Position numbers and translations under genes: made by a program | In this document: positions 51,868-61,084 of the stretch, piece by piece | Layout of the letters: each line of letters opens with the position of its first letter | Position numbering within the stretch: the first letter of the stretch is position 1 | Assembly (NCBI GenBank): GCA_902490335.1 | Contig: CABUDL010000007.1 | Coordinates: 5,803 to 69,802 of the forward strand | Length of the DNA: 64,000 nucleotides | Source: an uncultured Clostridium sp. | GTDB taxonomy: Bacteria > Bacillota > Clostridia > Oscillospirales > Ruminococcaceae | Reading direction: 5' to 3' | Notes under the pieces: model-generated | Database searches by the model: none | Seen by the model: the letters and a program-made list of their open reading frames with translations, nothing else | What the model was told of the DNA's origin: nothing

Positions 51868-52782
51868 ATGAGAAAAAATATCACGATAAACAACAAACAG
51901 TATATTTTTGATGATCAGATACGGGACAATCTTGCAGTGCGCACCGGCTTTGACCGCCTGGCGCAGCAGACCTTTGACATTTCCTTTGAGGAGTGGTACA
52001 AAGGCGGATGGTGGCAGGAAAACTATCAGCCGCATCTGTTGCTGCGCGACGGCAAGGTAGCGGCAAATCTGTCGGTCAACCGCATAGATTGTCAAATCAA
52101 CGGCGTTCGGCGCAGGCTGCTCCAGCTGGGAACGGTGATGACCGCGCCCGAGGAGAGAGGACAGGGTCTGTGCCGGTTTTTGATGGAGGAGGTGCTGCAG
52201 CGCTACCTTGACAGCTGCGACGGAATCTATCTGTATGCCAACGACAGCGTGCTGGACTTTTATCCGAAATTTGGATTTGAGCAGCGGGAGGAATATCAAC
52301 ACAGCCTGCACTTGGCAGGTGGACGCGGGCAGGCGGTGCGGCTTTCGATGGAGAACCCAAAGCAGGCAGAGCTGTTTTTGTCGGCAGTGCGGACTGCGGC
52401 GCCGACCGAGCAGGTAAGGCTGCTGCACCCGGAAAGTCTGCTGATGTTTTACTGCACAGGACCGATGCAAGATAAAATCTACTGGCTGCCGGAGCAGCGG
52501 ACAGCGCTGGTGATGGAGCAGGAGGGGGAGATTTTACAGATTCATCAGATGTTTTGTCCTAAGGTGATTCCAACAGAGGAGATTGCCGCTTTGGCAGCAG
52601 CGCCGTCGGTCCGGCAGGTGCAGTTTGGCTTTACCCCGCAGGACTGCGCCGGGATGGAATGTCATCTCCACAAGGAGGAGGACACCACCTTCTTCTGGCA
52701 TCGTTCCCATCCGTTTTGGCTGGGAGAAGCCGATGCGCAGGGAGAAACCAAAAGGATGTTTCCGACCCTGTCGCACGCCTGA
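51868..52782 (+). CDS. Eis-like GNAT acetyltransferase
   Basis: A 304-residue N-acetyltransferase with two domains. The GNAT core (about 20-150) has TVMTAPEERGQGLCRFLMEE, the acetyl-CoA-binding R-x-x-G-x-G/A loop, and LYANDSVLDFYPKFGFEQRE. A second half (160-304) resembles the GNAT-like/sterol-carrier region of Eis proteins. Acceptor unknown (amines, aminoglycosides or peptides in relatives). AAGAAGAGGAAGC precedes the ATG. Confidence 0.8.
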   Translation: MRKNITINNKQYIFDDQIRDNLAVRTGFDRLAQQTFDISFEEWYKGGWWQENYQPHLLLRDGKVAANLSVNRIDCQINGVRRRLLQLGTVMTAPEERGQGLCRFLMEEVLQRYLDSCDGIYLYANDSVLDFYPKFGFEQREEYQHSLHLAGGRGQAVRLSMENPKQAELFLSAVRTAAPTEQVRLLHPESLLMFYCTGPMQDKIYWLPEQRTALVMEQEGEILQIHQMFCPKVIPTEEIAALAAAPSVRQVQFGFTPQDCAGMECHLHKEEDTTFFWHRSHPFWLGEADAQGETKRMFPTLSHA

Positions 52783-52904
52783 TTGCATAAGCATACAAGA
52801 CCATACCGATGGTATATTCTGCCGCTTTGGGGGTTGCGCACAGACAAAAGCTGTGTTACCATGTTAAATGGAGAGCAAATGATACCTCAGAAAAGGGTGG
52901 TAGA

Positions 52905-54260
52905 ATGAAAGAAAACAGAGGTCTGATGACCGAGGGAGTCATCTGGAAGCAGCTGCTGCTGTTTGCGCTGCCGCTGCTGCTGGGCAATCTGTTCCAGCAA
53001 TTTTATAACACGGTCGATTCCATCGTGGTCGGCAACTACATCGGAGCCAATGCGCTGGCATCGGTGGGAGCGAGCACGCCGATTGTCAATTTGATGGTCG
53101 GGATGTTCACCGGTCTGGGCACCGGCGCGGGTGTGGTCATCGCCCAGTTTTTTGGAGCCAAGGACCACAAGGGTGTGCATGATGGAGTACATACCACCAT
53201 TGCGCTGTGTATTGCGTCCGGTCTGGTGATGGCAGTGGCAGGTGTCGGACTTTCGCCGACCATCCTGCGCCTTCTGGATACGCCTGCGGAAATCATGGAG
53301 GGGTCGGTGACCTATCTTCAGATTTACTTCATGGGTGTGATGGCACTGATGATTTACAACATGGGTTCGGGTATCCTGCGTGCGGTGGGAGATTCCAGAA
53401 CGCCGCTGTATTTTTTGATGGTTTCCAGTGTGGTCAACATCCTGCTGGACCTGCTGTTTGTTATTAAAATTCAGATGGGCGTTGCCGGTGTTGCCTGGGC
53501 GACGCTGATTGCGCAGGCAATCTCTGCGTGTCTGGTGCTGATTCGTCTGATGACCAGCACCGAAAGCTACAAGCTGATTGTAAAGGACATCCGTTTTCAC
53601 AAAAAGGTGCTGCTGGAAACGGTGCGCATCGGCTTGCCGGGAGGAATCCAGAATGCGGTCATCTCCTTTTCCAACCTAATCGTGCAGTACAACATCAACA
53701 GCTTCGGTGCAGCTGCGGTGGCAGGGTGCAGCGCCTACACCAAGATAGACGGCTTTGCCATTCTGCCGGTGATGAGCTTTTCCATGGCAATCACCACCTT
53801 TACCGGACAGAACATCGGAGCCAAAAACTATGACCGGGTGCGCAAGGGAGCCAAGACCTGCCTTGTGATGGCACTGGCGGTGACGCTGACCTTGTCGGGT
53901 GGGCTGTATCTGTTTGGAGAAAAGCTGCTGCGGGTCTTTTCTTCCGACCAGCAGGTTTTGTCCTATGCGGTGCAGATGATGCACTTTTTAGTGCCGGGCT
54001 ATGTCTGTCTGGCGACTGCGCACACCTACTGCGGCGTGGTGCGCGGAGCCGGTATCTCGATGGTGCCGATGCTGGCTTTGGTGGGCAATATGTGCGTGCT
54101 CAGAGTCATTTGGATTTCTTTGGCAATGCCGGTTTTCCACAATATCATTGTTGTCTTTTTAGGCTATTCGCTGACCTGGCTGACCAGCGCTCTGACGATG
54201 ATCCTCTATTATCATCGTTCCGGCTGGCTGGAGCGGCACCAGTTGCAGCGCGTTGCATAA
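52905..54260 (+). CDS. MATE-family multidrug efflux transporter
   Basis: A 451-residue, 12-helix exporter driven by Na+ or H+. N-terminal MATE motif QLLLFALPLLLGNLFQQFYN and IVVGNYIGANALASVG; second half has the repeat GGIQNAVISFSNLIVQYNIN and GQNIGAKNYDRV. The ATG at 52905 (MKENRGLMTEG) has GGGTGG upstream; the frame extends further up without a site. Followed by an EamA transporter. Confidence 0.93.
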   Translation: MKENRGLMTEGVIWKQLLLFALPLLLGNLFQQFYNTVDSIVVGNYIGANALASVGASTPIVNLMVGMFTGLGTGAGVVIAQFFGAKDHKGVHDGVHTTIALCIASGLVMAVAGVGLSPTILRLLDTPAEIMEGSVTYLQIYFMGVMALMIYNMGSGILRAVGDSRTPLYFLMVSSVVNILLDLLFVIKIQMGVAGVAWATLIAQAISACLVLIRLMTSTESYKLIVKDIRFHKKVLLETVRIGLPGGIQNAVISFSNLIVQYNINSFGAAAVAGCSAYTKIDGFAILPVMSFSMAITTFTGQNIGAKNYDRVRKGAKTCLVMALAVTLTLSGGLYLFGEKLLRVFSSDQQVLSYAVQMMHFLVPGYVCLATAHTYCGVVRGAGISMVPMLALVGNMCVLRVIWISLAMPVFHNIIVVFLGYSLTWLTSALTMILYYHRSGWLERHQLQRVA

Positions 54261-54287
54261 ATATTTTCTTAGAAAAGGATGGAGAGA

Positions 54288-55208
54288 ATGGAAAAGAAGA
54301 GGGCAGAAGTGATGGGGAGCTTGTCGCTGTTGATAGTGGCAATCATCTGGGGAAGCGGGTTTATCGCTTCGCAGATGGCACTGGATGCGCAGATGAGCTC
54401 GGCATTCATCATGTTCGTTCGTTTTGCAATCGCGGCGCTGATTGTCGGGGTTGTTTTCCACAAGGACCTGAAGAAAAACATGAAGAAGGAACACATCAAG
54501 GGCGGGCTGCTGATCGGCACCTTTTTGTTCCTGGCGTTCTATGTGCAGACGGTGGCGTTGCAGTACACCACCCCTTCCAACAACGCTTTTATCACCGCAG
54601 CCAACGTGGTAATCGTGCCGTTTTTGTGGTGGGCTATCAGCAAGAAAAAACCGGGAGCGAAATTTATCGTTTCCTCTTTCCTGTGTCTGCTGGGCATCGG
54701 CATTCTGTCAATCAACTTTTCAGAAGGCTTTGCCTTTAAGATTGGCGACCTGATGACACTGGGCTGTGCCTTTTTGTTCGCCTGCCAGATTGTGACCACC
54801 GGTATCCTGGCAACAAAGATGGATGCCAAGGTCATTGTATTTTTGCAATTTGCCGTAGCGGCAGTCTGGGGATTCTTTGCCTTCCTGCTGACCGACGGTG
54901 ATTTTTCCTCCTTCCTTTCTTCGGAAGGAATGGGTGCGGTCATCTATCTGGGTGTTTTCAGCACCTGCCTGTGTTACTTTTTGCAGACGACCGCACAGCA
55001 GCACGTTCACTCGGCAAAGGCAGCCATTATCCTGTCCACCGAGTCGCTGTTCGGCACCATCTTTTCGGTGCTGCTGGGCTATGACCCGCTGTCGCCGCAG
55101 ATGGTGGTTGGTGGAATCATCATTCTGATTTCCATTACCATGACCGAAATCAAGCTCCCCTTTGGTAAGAAGGAGAAGCCGATCCTGGTGGAAAAAAGGG
55201 AGGATTGA
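54288..55208 (+). CDS. EamA/DMT-family transporter
   Basis: A 306-residue protein of ten helices made of two EamA repeats: LLIVAIIWGSGFIASQMALD (repeat 1) and MTLGCAFLFACQIVTTGILA, then STESLFGTIFSVLLGYDPLS in repeat 2. Likely exports a metabolite or amino acid; substrate unknown. ATG at 54288 is eight bases after AAAGGA; the ATG at 54279 overlaps that site. Co-transcribed with ogt, four bases later. Confidence 0.9.
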   Translation: MEKKRAEVMGSLSLLIVAIIWGSGFIASQMALDAQMSSAFIMFVRFAIAALIVGVVFHKDLKKNMKKEHIKGGLLIGTFLFLAFYVQTVALQYTTPSNNAFITAANVVIVPFLWWAISKKKPGAKFIVSSFLCLLGIGILSINFSEGFAFKIGDLMTLGCAFLFACQIVTTGILATKMDAKVIVFLQFAVAAVWGFFAFLLTDGDFSSFLSSEGMGAVIYLGVFSTCLCYFLQTTAQQHVHSAKAAIILSTESLFGTIFSVLLGYDPLSPQMVVGGIIILISITMTEIKLPFGKKEKPILVEKRED

Positions 55209-55212
55209 TGGG

Positions 55213-55692
55213 ATGCTCTACCGACGCAGCTTCGATTCGCCGGTAGGCTGTCTGCGCATGGAGGAGGAGGACGGCTATCTGACCGGCGTGCATTTTGAGC
55301 AGGAGCCATCGGTCCGGTATGCGGACGATACGGTTTTGCTGCGGCAGACCGAGCAGCAGCTGACAGAATATTTTGCCGGCAGCCGCACCGACTTTTCGAT
55401 TCCGCTGAAGTTGCAGGGGACCGATTTTCAAAAGCGGGTCTGGAGGGTGCTGCAAACCATTCCCTATGCAAAGACGATGAGCTATGGGCAGGTTGCAGCG
55501 CTGGCAGGAAATCCGAAAGCCTGTCGAGCAGTCGGGATGGCGAACAACCGCAATCCGGTTGCCATCATTGTGCCCTGCCACCGAGTCATCGGTGCAAACG
55601 GCAGGATGGTCGGCTACGGCGGCGGACTGTGGGTCAAGGAAAAGCTGCTGCGTCTGGAGCAGGATGTCCTGAATGGCAATCCAGAAGAATAA
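55213..55692 (+). CDS. ogt: Methylated-DNA-protein-cysteine methyltransferase
   Basis: Repairs O6-alkylguanine by moving the alkyl group to its own cysteine. The 159 residues include FQKRVWRVLQTIPYAKTMSY, GQVAALAGNPKACRAVGMAN (with the arginine finger), and the active site IVPCHRVIGANG. ATG at 55213 with GGGAGG nine bases upstream. Confidence 0.94.
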   Translation: MLYRRSFDSPVGCLRMEEEDGYLTGVHFEQEPSVRYADDTVLLRQTEQQLTEYFAGSRTDFSIPLKLQGTDFQKRVWRVLQTIPYAKTMSYGQVAALAGNPKACRAVGMANNRNPVAIIVPCHRVIGANGRMVGYGGGLWVKEKLLRLEQDVLNGNPEE

Positions 55693-55695
55693 ATG

Positions 55696-55734
55696 AAAAA
55701 GTCCGTTCTCTTCGTTTTAGAGAACGGGCTTTTT
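55696..55734. terminator. Terminator between ogt and the minus-strand glycolipid operon
   Basis: AAAAAGTCCGTTCTCT (55696-55711) pairs with AGAGAACGGGCTTTTT (55719-55734), one G-T. Confidence 0.85.
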
Positions 55735-55751
55735 GTATAGGGATATTTATA

Positions 55752-56885
55752 TTATTTTGACACGGTTGAGGAGTTTTCAACCAGCTGCTGGGCAAGGTCA
55801 CAGATGCGCTCGGCAGCATGGCGGGAGATGTTTTGCTGCTGGCACGCGAGCATCTGTCGGGCAGCAGAGGGCTGCAACAGCTGTTCTACGGCAGGCAGCA
55901 GTTCCTTTTGCAGCGAATGAACCGCAAGGCTCATCCCGCGGGAGGAAAAATACTCCATGTTTTTGCTCTCGCAGCCGGGGATGGGATTGATGTGGATGAG
56001 CGGCGTGCAGGAGACAGCGGCTTCGGTGGAGGAAAGTCCTCCCGGCTTGGAGATGAGCAGCTCGCAGGCTTTCATATAATCTGCCATCTGCGAGGTGTGC
56101 TGCACCAGCAGCAGGCGATCGCCGTACCGCTCTTTGAGCCGCCGGTAGAGCTGCTGATTGCTGCCGCAGATGACGATGAGCCGGATGTCGGGGGAGGATT
56201 CATACTGCTTTTGCAGGATGGAGATGACCCGCATCAGTCCACCGGCACCCATGCTGCCGCCGACCACCAGCAGGTAGCGCAGGGATGGGTCCAGTCCCAG
56301 GCGGCGCAGGCTTTCCTGCTTGTCGGGGGGATTTTCAAAGCTTTGGTCCACCGGTATGCCCAGCGGATAAAGCCGCTCCCTGGGGATACCCCAGCGGGTG
56401 AAGGCGGGACGCAGGTCATCCGAGGGGATGACATACCGGTCGCACTGCACCTCCTCGGTGAAGGGGATGCAGGTGTAGTCGGTGGCAATCAGCAGAGTGG
56501 GCGGCAAGCAGATGCCGTGGTCGCGCATATTGGTCAAGATTTCTCCGGGGAAGATGTGCGGCATGATAATCAAATCGAAGTTGCCCTCTTCCAAAAAGTG
56601 CTGCACCGGAAGTGCCATCCGATGATTGATATGGTAGACCGGCGAGTGGACGGGCAGCCGTCGGTAAAGGTTGCCCAGCTGATAGACCAGCCCGAACAGG
56701 CGCGGCGCTTTTTTGACCAGGTTGATGTAGCTTTGGTTGATCAAGCTCCCTACCCGTGTGTCGGAAAGGGAGTAAGGGTCGAGCATGGTGACCCGATGAC
56801 CGCGGCGAAGCAGCTCCTGCTTGACAGCGTTGGCTGCCGAGTTGTGACCGCCGCCGGTCCCACAGGAAAAAATCAGCGCATCCAT
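55752..56885 (-). CDS. MGDG-synthase-type glycolipid glycosyltransferase (UgtP-like)
   Basis: A 377-residue GT28 enzyme. The N-terminal MGDG_synth domain starts DALIFSCGTGGGHNSAANAV and has DLIIMPHIFPGEIL, IATDYTCIPF; the C-terminal GT domain has VVGGSMGAGGLMRV, QLYRRLKERYGDRL and ISKPGGLSSTEA (donor-binding). UgtP in Bacillus adds glucose to diacylglycerol, making membrane glycolipid and lipoteichoic acid anchor. It lies after plsY, fitting a lipid role. ATG at 56885 overlaps plsY by 13 bases; a GTG at 56903 is possible. Confidence 0.88.
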   Translation of the reverse strand: MDALIFSCGTGGGHNSAANAVKQELLRRGHRVTMLDPYSLSDTRVGSLINQSYINLVKKAPRLFGLVYQLGNLYRRLPVHSPVYHINHRMALPVQHFLEEGNFDLIIMPHIFPGEILTNMRDHGICLPPTLLIATDYTCIPFTEEVQCDRYVIPSDDLRPAFTRWGIPRERLYPLGIPVDQSFENPPDKQESLRRLGLDPSLRYLLVVGGSMGAGGLMRVISILQKQYESSPDIRLIVICGSNQQLYRRLKERYGDRLLLVQHTSQMADYMKACELLISKPGGLSSTEAAVSCTPLIHINPIPGCESKNMEYFSSRGMSLAVHSLQKELLPAVEQLLQPSAARQMLACQQQNISRHAAERICDLAQQLVENSSTVSK

Positions 56886-57493
56886 AACAGTTTGATAGTA
56901 CACCTCTCTTTGGATTCTTGGCTCAGGTGCATCCGAAGGAAGACACCGGCGGTAATCAGAAGGAATCCCAGACGCACCGAAAGGCTGACGTTAGAAAAAC
57001 ACAGTGCGACAAAGGAGCACAGGTAGGTGACGATGGTCCGGTAAAAATGAGGGGAAATGCGGACGATGCAGGAAAAGAAGAGAAAGAAAAAAGCGAGGGT
57101 CAGCACAGGGACCGGGTCGGGCAGCAGGGCAAGCAGACAGCCGAAGCTGGTGGCAATCCCTTTTCCGCCGTGCAGGTGGTGAAACAGGGGAAAAATGTGT
57201 CCGAGGACCGGCGCAGCAATCAGCAGGGCAAACACCGGCGACTCGACGGCTGGCGGGTCTTGCGTGGACAGGTACCACGCAACCGGAAGATAGCCTTTAA
57301 AAAGGTCGCCGAGCAGAGTACACACACCGCAGAAAAAGCCGCCCTGCAAAAAGGCGTTGGCGGTGCCGGGGTTGCCGTCGGCGGTGTTTTGGGTGATGTC
57401 CTTGTGGGCAAACAGCAAGCCGAACAGCCGTGCAAACAGGATGCTGCCCAAAAGATAGCCAAAGCAGATGAAGAAAATTTCTCGAAATAACAT
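56873..57493 (-). CDS. plsY: Glycerol-3-phosphate acyltransferase PlsY
   Basis: Membrane enzyme that transfers the acyl group of acyl-phosphate to glycerol-3-phosphate, starting phospholipid synthesis. The 206 residues have about five helices and motifs GYLLGSILFARLFG, GNPGTANAFLQGG (motif 2: here GNPGTAN where GNPGATN is usual), and HHLHGGKGIATSFG (motif with GGKG). ATG at 57493 chosen since AAGGA lies 11 bases upstream. Confidence 0.9.
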   Translation of the reverse strand: MLFREIFFICFGYLLGSILFARLFGLLFAHKDITQNTADGNPGTANAFLQGGFFCGVCTLLGDLFKGYLPVAWYLSTQDPPAVESPVFALLIAAPVLGHIFPLFHHLHGGKGIATSFGCLLALLPDPVPVLTLAFFFLFFSCIVRISPHFYRTIVTYLCSFVALCFSNVSLSVRLGFLLITAGVFLRMHLSQESKERCTIKLLWMR

Positions 57494-57532
57494 GGATGAT
57501 ACCATCCTTTTACAAAAAATAAGAACAGAGAT

Positions 57533-58063
57533 TTACAGGTCGAGCAGAGTACAGAACTGCTCGAAGGAGGGGTATTCGTCTTGGATGAAGGCAATGGAGC
57601 AACCCTGCCGGGTGCAGTTTTCCAGATAGAAGCGGTTGTCGTCGAGCAGCTGCTCGAGGGTACACCAGCTGTCATCCAGCCGCTGTTCAATGACGTTGGC
57701 GGTTGAGCGGATGGTGGAAAAATGGCTGCGGATGTACTCTTCGCTCATCACCAGAAAGAGCGAGCGGATGCAGCGAAGGGACTGCGGGGAAAAATCCTCT
57801 TTCCAATGAAATGGGATATAGCAGCCTTCCACAATCAGATTCTGATGATTTTCGATGACCGTCTGGACCATCTCCCGCACGATGGACCACAGGTAGTCGG
57901 TCAGCTGCTGGTCGTCGGTAGGGGTAAGGGTGGTCTGACCGCTGCGAATCAGACCCATCTTCAAGTGGTCGATAGAGAGGTACGGGATGTGCAGATGCTC
58001 CATCAGCTGTTGTGCCAGATGGGTTTTACCGGTGTGTGAGGCACCGCTGAGCAGAATGACCAT
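57533..58063 (-). CDS. P-loop kinase of the zeta-toxin/2-phosphoglycerate kinase type
   Basis: A 176-residue NTPase: Walker A LLSGASHTGKTHLA (about 5-15), a Walker B-like NLIVEGCYIPF (about 92), and a C-terminal lid region. The layout resembles small AAA_33/adenylate-kinase-like kinases. Substrate unknown; no antitoxin-like gene is next to it, so a toxin is unlikely. Between mutY and plsY with gaps of 22 and 39 bases. Confidence 0.75.
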   Translation of the reverse strand: MVILLSGASHTGKTHLAQQLMEHLHIPYLSIDHLKMGLIRSGQTTLTPTDDQQLTDYLWSIVREMVQTVIENHQNLIVEGCYIPFHWKEDFSPQSLRCIRSLFLVMSEEYIRSHFSTIRSTANVIEQRLDDSWCTLEQLLDDNRFYLENCTRQGCSIAFIQDEYPSFEQFCTLLDL

Positions 58064-58085
58064 AACAGTGTCCTCCTTTTACAAA

Positions 58086-59213
58086 CTATGAAAGGGTAGG
58101 TTTGCCGATGAGGGTGGTCAACAAAGAAGTATAGCTTTGAAAGGCGCTGGGAAGGGAGACCGAATCGAGCCGGTCGGTCAGCAGAAAATCCTCCGGCAGC
58201 AGGCGGTCGATTTGGCTGAGGGAAAGGGTGTTGTCGCCGGTTTTGACCAGCAGGCAGCTCATCTGCCATTCGATGTGGGTGAAGATGTGGCGGGCAGGTT
58301 TTTGCGGCTGCACCGAAAGAACAGAAAGACCCAATGGTTCGAGCAGCTGCGCGGCTGCCTGCTGTGCCTGCTCCTCGGTAAGCGCTCCTTCGACCGAAGG
58401 GATTTCCCAAAGACCGGCGAGCAGTCCGCTGTCCGGTCGGCGGTGCAGCAGGGTAAAGGTGCCTTCAGTCGTCCGGCAGAGGATGGCAAAGAGGGTGCGC
58501 TGCTGAATCTGCCGCGCTTTTTTGGGCGCTTTTACCGGGTATTGCTGGGTGCAGCCCTCCTGATGGGCACGGCACAGTGCCGCCAGCGGACACAGCAGAC
58601 AGCGAGCAGAGGAGGGCAGACAGACGGTGGCTCCCAGCTCCATCAACGCCTGGTTAAAGTCACCGGCGCTGTGCTGCGGCACCACCGGAAGCAGCAGCTG
58701 ACGGAAAGTGTGTTTCGTCTGCGGCAGAGAGATGTCATCGCCGCAGCACAGGATGCGGGAAAGCACCCGCAGGACGTTGCCGTCCACAGCGGGTACGGCG
58801 ATGCCAAAGGCGATGGAGGCAATGGCTCCGGCTGTGTAGTCACCGATGCCGGGCAGACCGGTCAGCTGCCGGTAGTCGGCAGGAAGCTGTCCGTCGTACT
58901 GCTCGACCAACAGGCGGGCGGCTTTTTGCAGATTGCGTGCGCGGCTGTAATAGCCAAGACCTTCCCACAGCTTGAGCAGCCGGTCTTCGGGACAGGCTGC
59001 AAGCGCTTGGATAGAGGGCAGCTGGGAAAGAAAGCGCTCGAAGTAGGGTTTGACCGCCTCGACCCTGGTTTGCTGGAGCATGATCTCCGATACCCACACG
59101 CGGTAGGGCGTGGGCTGGTCCCGCCAGGGAAGGGAGCGTTTGTTCTTTTGATACCAAAACAAAAGCGGCTCAACGATCTGCGTGAGCCGCTCCGGTGCGT
59201 TGGGCGCAATCAT
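58086..59213 (-). CDS. mutY: A/G-specific adenine glycosylase
   Basis: Removes adenine paired with 8-oxoguanine. The 375-residue protein has LPWRDQPTPYRVWVSEIMLQ and the following QQTRV, the helix-hairpin-helix LPGIGDYTAGAIASIAFG with the catalytic aspartate in VDGNVLRVLSR, the 4Fe-4S site CLLCPLAALC, and a C-terminal NUDIX-like 8-oxoG recognition domain (about 230-375). ATG overlaps the stop of the DtxR-type gene. Confidence 0.95.
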   Translation of the reverse strand: MIAPNAPERLTQIVEPLLFWYQKNKRSLPWRDQPTPYRVWVSEIMLQQTRVEAVKPYFERFLSQLPSIQALAACPEDRLLKLWEGLGYYSRARNLQKAARLLVEQYDGQLPADYRQLTGLPGIGDYTAGAIASIAFGIAVPAVDGNVLRVLSRILCCGDDISLPQTKHTFRQLLLPVVPQHSAGDFNQALMELGATVCLPSSARCLLCPLAALCRAHQEGCTQQYPVKAPKKARQIQQRTLFAILCRTTEGTFTLLHRRPDSGLLAGLWEIPSVEGALTEEQAQQAAAQLLEPLGLSVLSVQPQKPARHIFTHIEWQMSCLLVKTGDNTLSLSQIDRLLPEDFLLTDRLDSVSLPSAFQSYTSLLTTLIGKPTLS

Positions 59214-59599
59214 CGCTGCCCTCCGTCGGTGTCCTGTTCATTCAGAAAGGATTTGATGTGGTCAAAGGTTTCTTCGCTGATGATATGTTCGATGCGGCAG
59301 GCATCGGCTGCTGCGGTGTCGGCAGAAATCCCGAGGACATCCTCCAAAAACCGGCAGAGGGTGCAGTGGCGCTCGTAGATTGCCTCCGCCTTTTGCCGTC
59401 CTTCTCGAGTCAGCAGAATCAGATTGTTTTTATCCATTGTGATATAACCGGCAGAGCGCAGGATGCTCATGGCGCGGCTGACACTGGGTTTGGAAAACGC
59501 CAGTTCGTTTGCAATGTCGATGGAACGGACCGTTCCGTTTTTCTGTTCCAGCATCAAAATGGTTTCCAGGTAATTTTCACCGGATTCCTGTATCTTCAA
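59210..59599 (-). CDS. DtxR/MntR-family metal-dependent regulator
   Basis: A 129-residue regulator: winged helix IQESGENYLETILMLEQKNG, SIDIANELAFSKPSVSRAM (HTH, about 25-45), LTREGRQKAEAIYERHCTLC and HIISEETFDHIKSFL (dimer and metal domain). It lacks the SH3-like third domain, as MntR does; metal ligands H, C, E are present. TTG at 59599 is chosen: GGGAG lies 10 bases upstream and the promoter at 59692-59664 excludes the longer frame. First gene of the operon with mutY. Its length suits Mn2+ or Fe2+ sensing. Confidence 0.87.
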   Translation of the reverse strand: MKIQESGENYLETILMLEQKNGTVRSIDIANELAFSKPSVSRAMSILRSAGYITMDKNNLILLTREGRQKAEAIYERHCTLCRFLEDVLGISADTAAADACRIEHIISEETFDHIKSFLNEQDTDGGQR

Positions 59600-59663
59600 G
59601 GCAGTATCTCTCCCTTCCAATCTCTGTGCAGTCAGCAAAGACAGAGCAGATTTGTTTGCTCCT

Positions 59664-59692
59664 ATTTTAACATAATTGACGACAGCTTTCAA
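59664..59692 (-). promoter_or_regulatory. Promoter of the DtxR-mutY-plsY operon
   Basis: Minus strand TTGAAA (59692-59687), 17-base spacer, TAAAAT (59669-59664). Confidence 0.65.
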
Positions 59693-59877
59693 GGGAAGGA
59701 AAAGGGATAGGGTTTTTAGCGTTATATAAAGGAAACAATTGAATGGATTACGGCTTATCATGGGGGTGAAGATGGAGGATAAAATAAAAAGGAATTTTAG
59801 CTGACTGCCAAAAGTTTGCGCTTGGCAAACGCAAGGGCAGAAGAGGAAAAGCTTGTGTCTTAACCGTAAAAAGGAGA

Positions 59878-59906
59878 TTGACAGCCCTGCTGCTTTGACT
59901 TAAAAT
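59878..59906 (+). promoter_or_regulatory. Promoter of the pseudouridine synthase gene
   Basis: Perfect TTGACA (59878-59883), 17-base spacer, TAAAAT (59901-59906); start about 59913. Confidence 0.7.
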
Positions 59907-59994
59907 AGAATACAGAAAGAAGTCCCTGTGCACAAGGTCTGTTTTTGGTCTTGCGGCAGAGGGAATGAGGATATTGAGTTTAAAGGAGTTCATA

Positions 59995-60987
59995 ATGGAA
60001 AAGGGAATCAGAATACAGAAGGTCCTTTCGGAGCAGGGGATTGTATCCCGAAGAAAGGCAGAGGAATGGATTGAGCAGGGCAAAATCAAAATCAACGGTC
60101 GTCCTGCGGCGCTGGGACAGAAGATCAATCCGAACCGCGATGTCGTGACCATCGACGGCGAGCGGGTCTATTTTCAGAAGAGCAGCCAGAAATACTATAT
60201 CATGCTCAACAAGCCGCGCGGCTTTGTGACCACCATGAACGATGAGTTGGGCAGAAGATGCGTAGCGGAGCTGGTGGAGGATGTGCCGGAGCGGGTGTAC
60301 CCCATCGGCAGACTGGACAAGGACAGCGAAGGCTTGCTGTTGTTTACCAACGACGGCGAATTTGCCAACCTTATCATGCACCCAAGCCACCATGTTTCCA
60401 AGACCTACCGCGTCACCGTGCGCCCGGAAATCAGCGACGCACAGGTGGTCCGTCTGTCCACCGGTGTGGAAATCGACGGCAAAAAGACCAGTCCTGCCCA
60501 TGTGACCGTATTGGAAAAGCAGCCGGGCAGGGTGGTGCTGCAGGTTGTGATTTATGAAGGAAGAAACCGACAGGTCAGAAAGATGTGCGAGGCGGTCGGG
60601 CTGGAGGTAGCCAGACTCAAACGCACAGCAGTAGGACCGCTGAAATTGGGAATGCTGGCTCCCGGAAAATGGAGAGAGCTGCGTCCGGGAGAAATCGGGA
60701 TGCTGCGCAACGCCATCAAAGCGTCCTCCGGTGCGCCGGAGGTGCTGGGTGACCTGGACGAGGATATTCTGAGCAGCGCTGCCCACAAGGCTGCACCGGC
60801 AGGCAAAATCCAATATAACGCACAGGGCAAACCGCGCCGCAATTTTGAGCAGGAGCGGAAAGGCGGCAAAGGCGGACAGCAGCGTTCCAATGCTTCCTTC
60901 CAGAAAGGGTACCCACCGCGCGGCACAAAACCGCAGTCGAAGGGTGCGGGCAGAAAACCCTTCACCAAAAAAGGCTCGGGAATGTAA
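59995..60987 (+). CDS. RluB/RsuA-type rRNA pseudouridine synthase
   Basis: Isomerises a uridine in rRNA (RluB acts on U2605 of 23S). The 330-residue protein has an N-terminal S4 RNA-binding domain (IRIQKVLSEQGIVSRRKAEE), the catalytic motif GRLDKDSEGLLLFTNDGEF (Asp in about 105), and VYEGRNRQVRKMCEAVG-like end of the core. After about residue 245 there is a disordered Gly/Lys/Arg/Gln-rich tail of about 80 residues, a probable extra RNA-binding tail. ATG at 59995 with AAAGGAG six bases upstream. Confidence 0.9.
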   Translation: MEKGIRIQKVLSEQGIVSRRKAEEWIEQGKIKINGRPAALGQKINPNRDVVTIDGERVYFQKSSQKYYIMLNKPRGFVTTMNDELGRRCVAELVEDVPERVYPIGRLDKDSEGLLLFTNDGEFANLIMHPSHHVSKTYRVTVRPEISDAQVVRLSTGVEIDGKKTSPAHVTVLEKQPGRVVLQVVIYEGRNRQVRKMCEAVGLEVARLKRTAVGPLKLGMLAPGKWRELRPGEIGMLRNAIKASSGAPEVLGDLDEDILSSAAHKAAPAGKIQYNAQGKPRRNFEQERKGGKGGQQRSNASFQKGYPPRGTKPQSKGAGRKPFTKKGSGM

Positions 60988-61012
60988 ACCGGAAAAGCAA
61001 GAGTGAACTTAC

Positions 61013-61045
61013 AAAGCGCGGGCAGACAAACAGCCTGCGCTTTTT
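61013..61045 (+). terminator. Terminator after the pseudouridine synthase gene
   Basis: AAAGCGCGGGC (61013-61023) pairs with GCCTGCGCTTT (61033-61043), one mismatch, followed by TTTTT overlap. Confidence 0.75.
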
Positions 61046-61084
61046 CTGCTTTTAAAAGGAACAAACAGAAGGGAAGGACCTTGT

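Noticed and set aside
57533..58063. Zeta toxin of a toxin-antitoxin pair
   Set aside because: Only the P-loop kinase fold is similar; no small antitoxin gene is adjacent and the genes around are housekeeping.
59600..59761. N-terminal extension of the DtxR-type regulator
   Set aside because: The extension crosses the promoter at 59692-59664, lacks a ribosome site and is unlike the family start.
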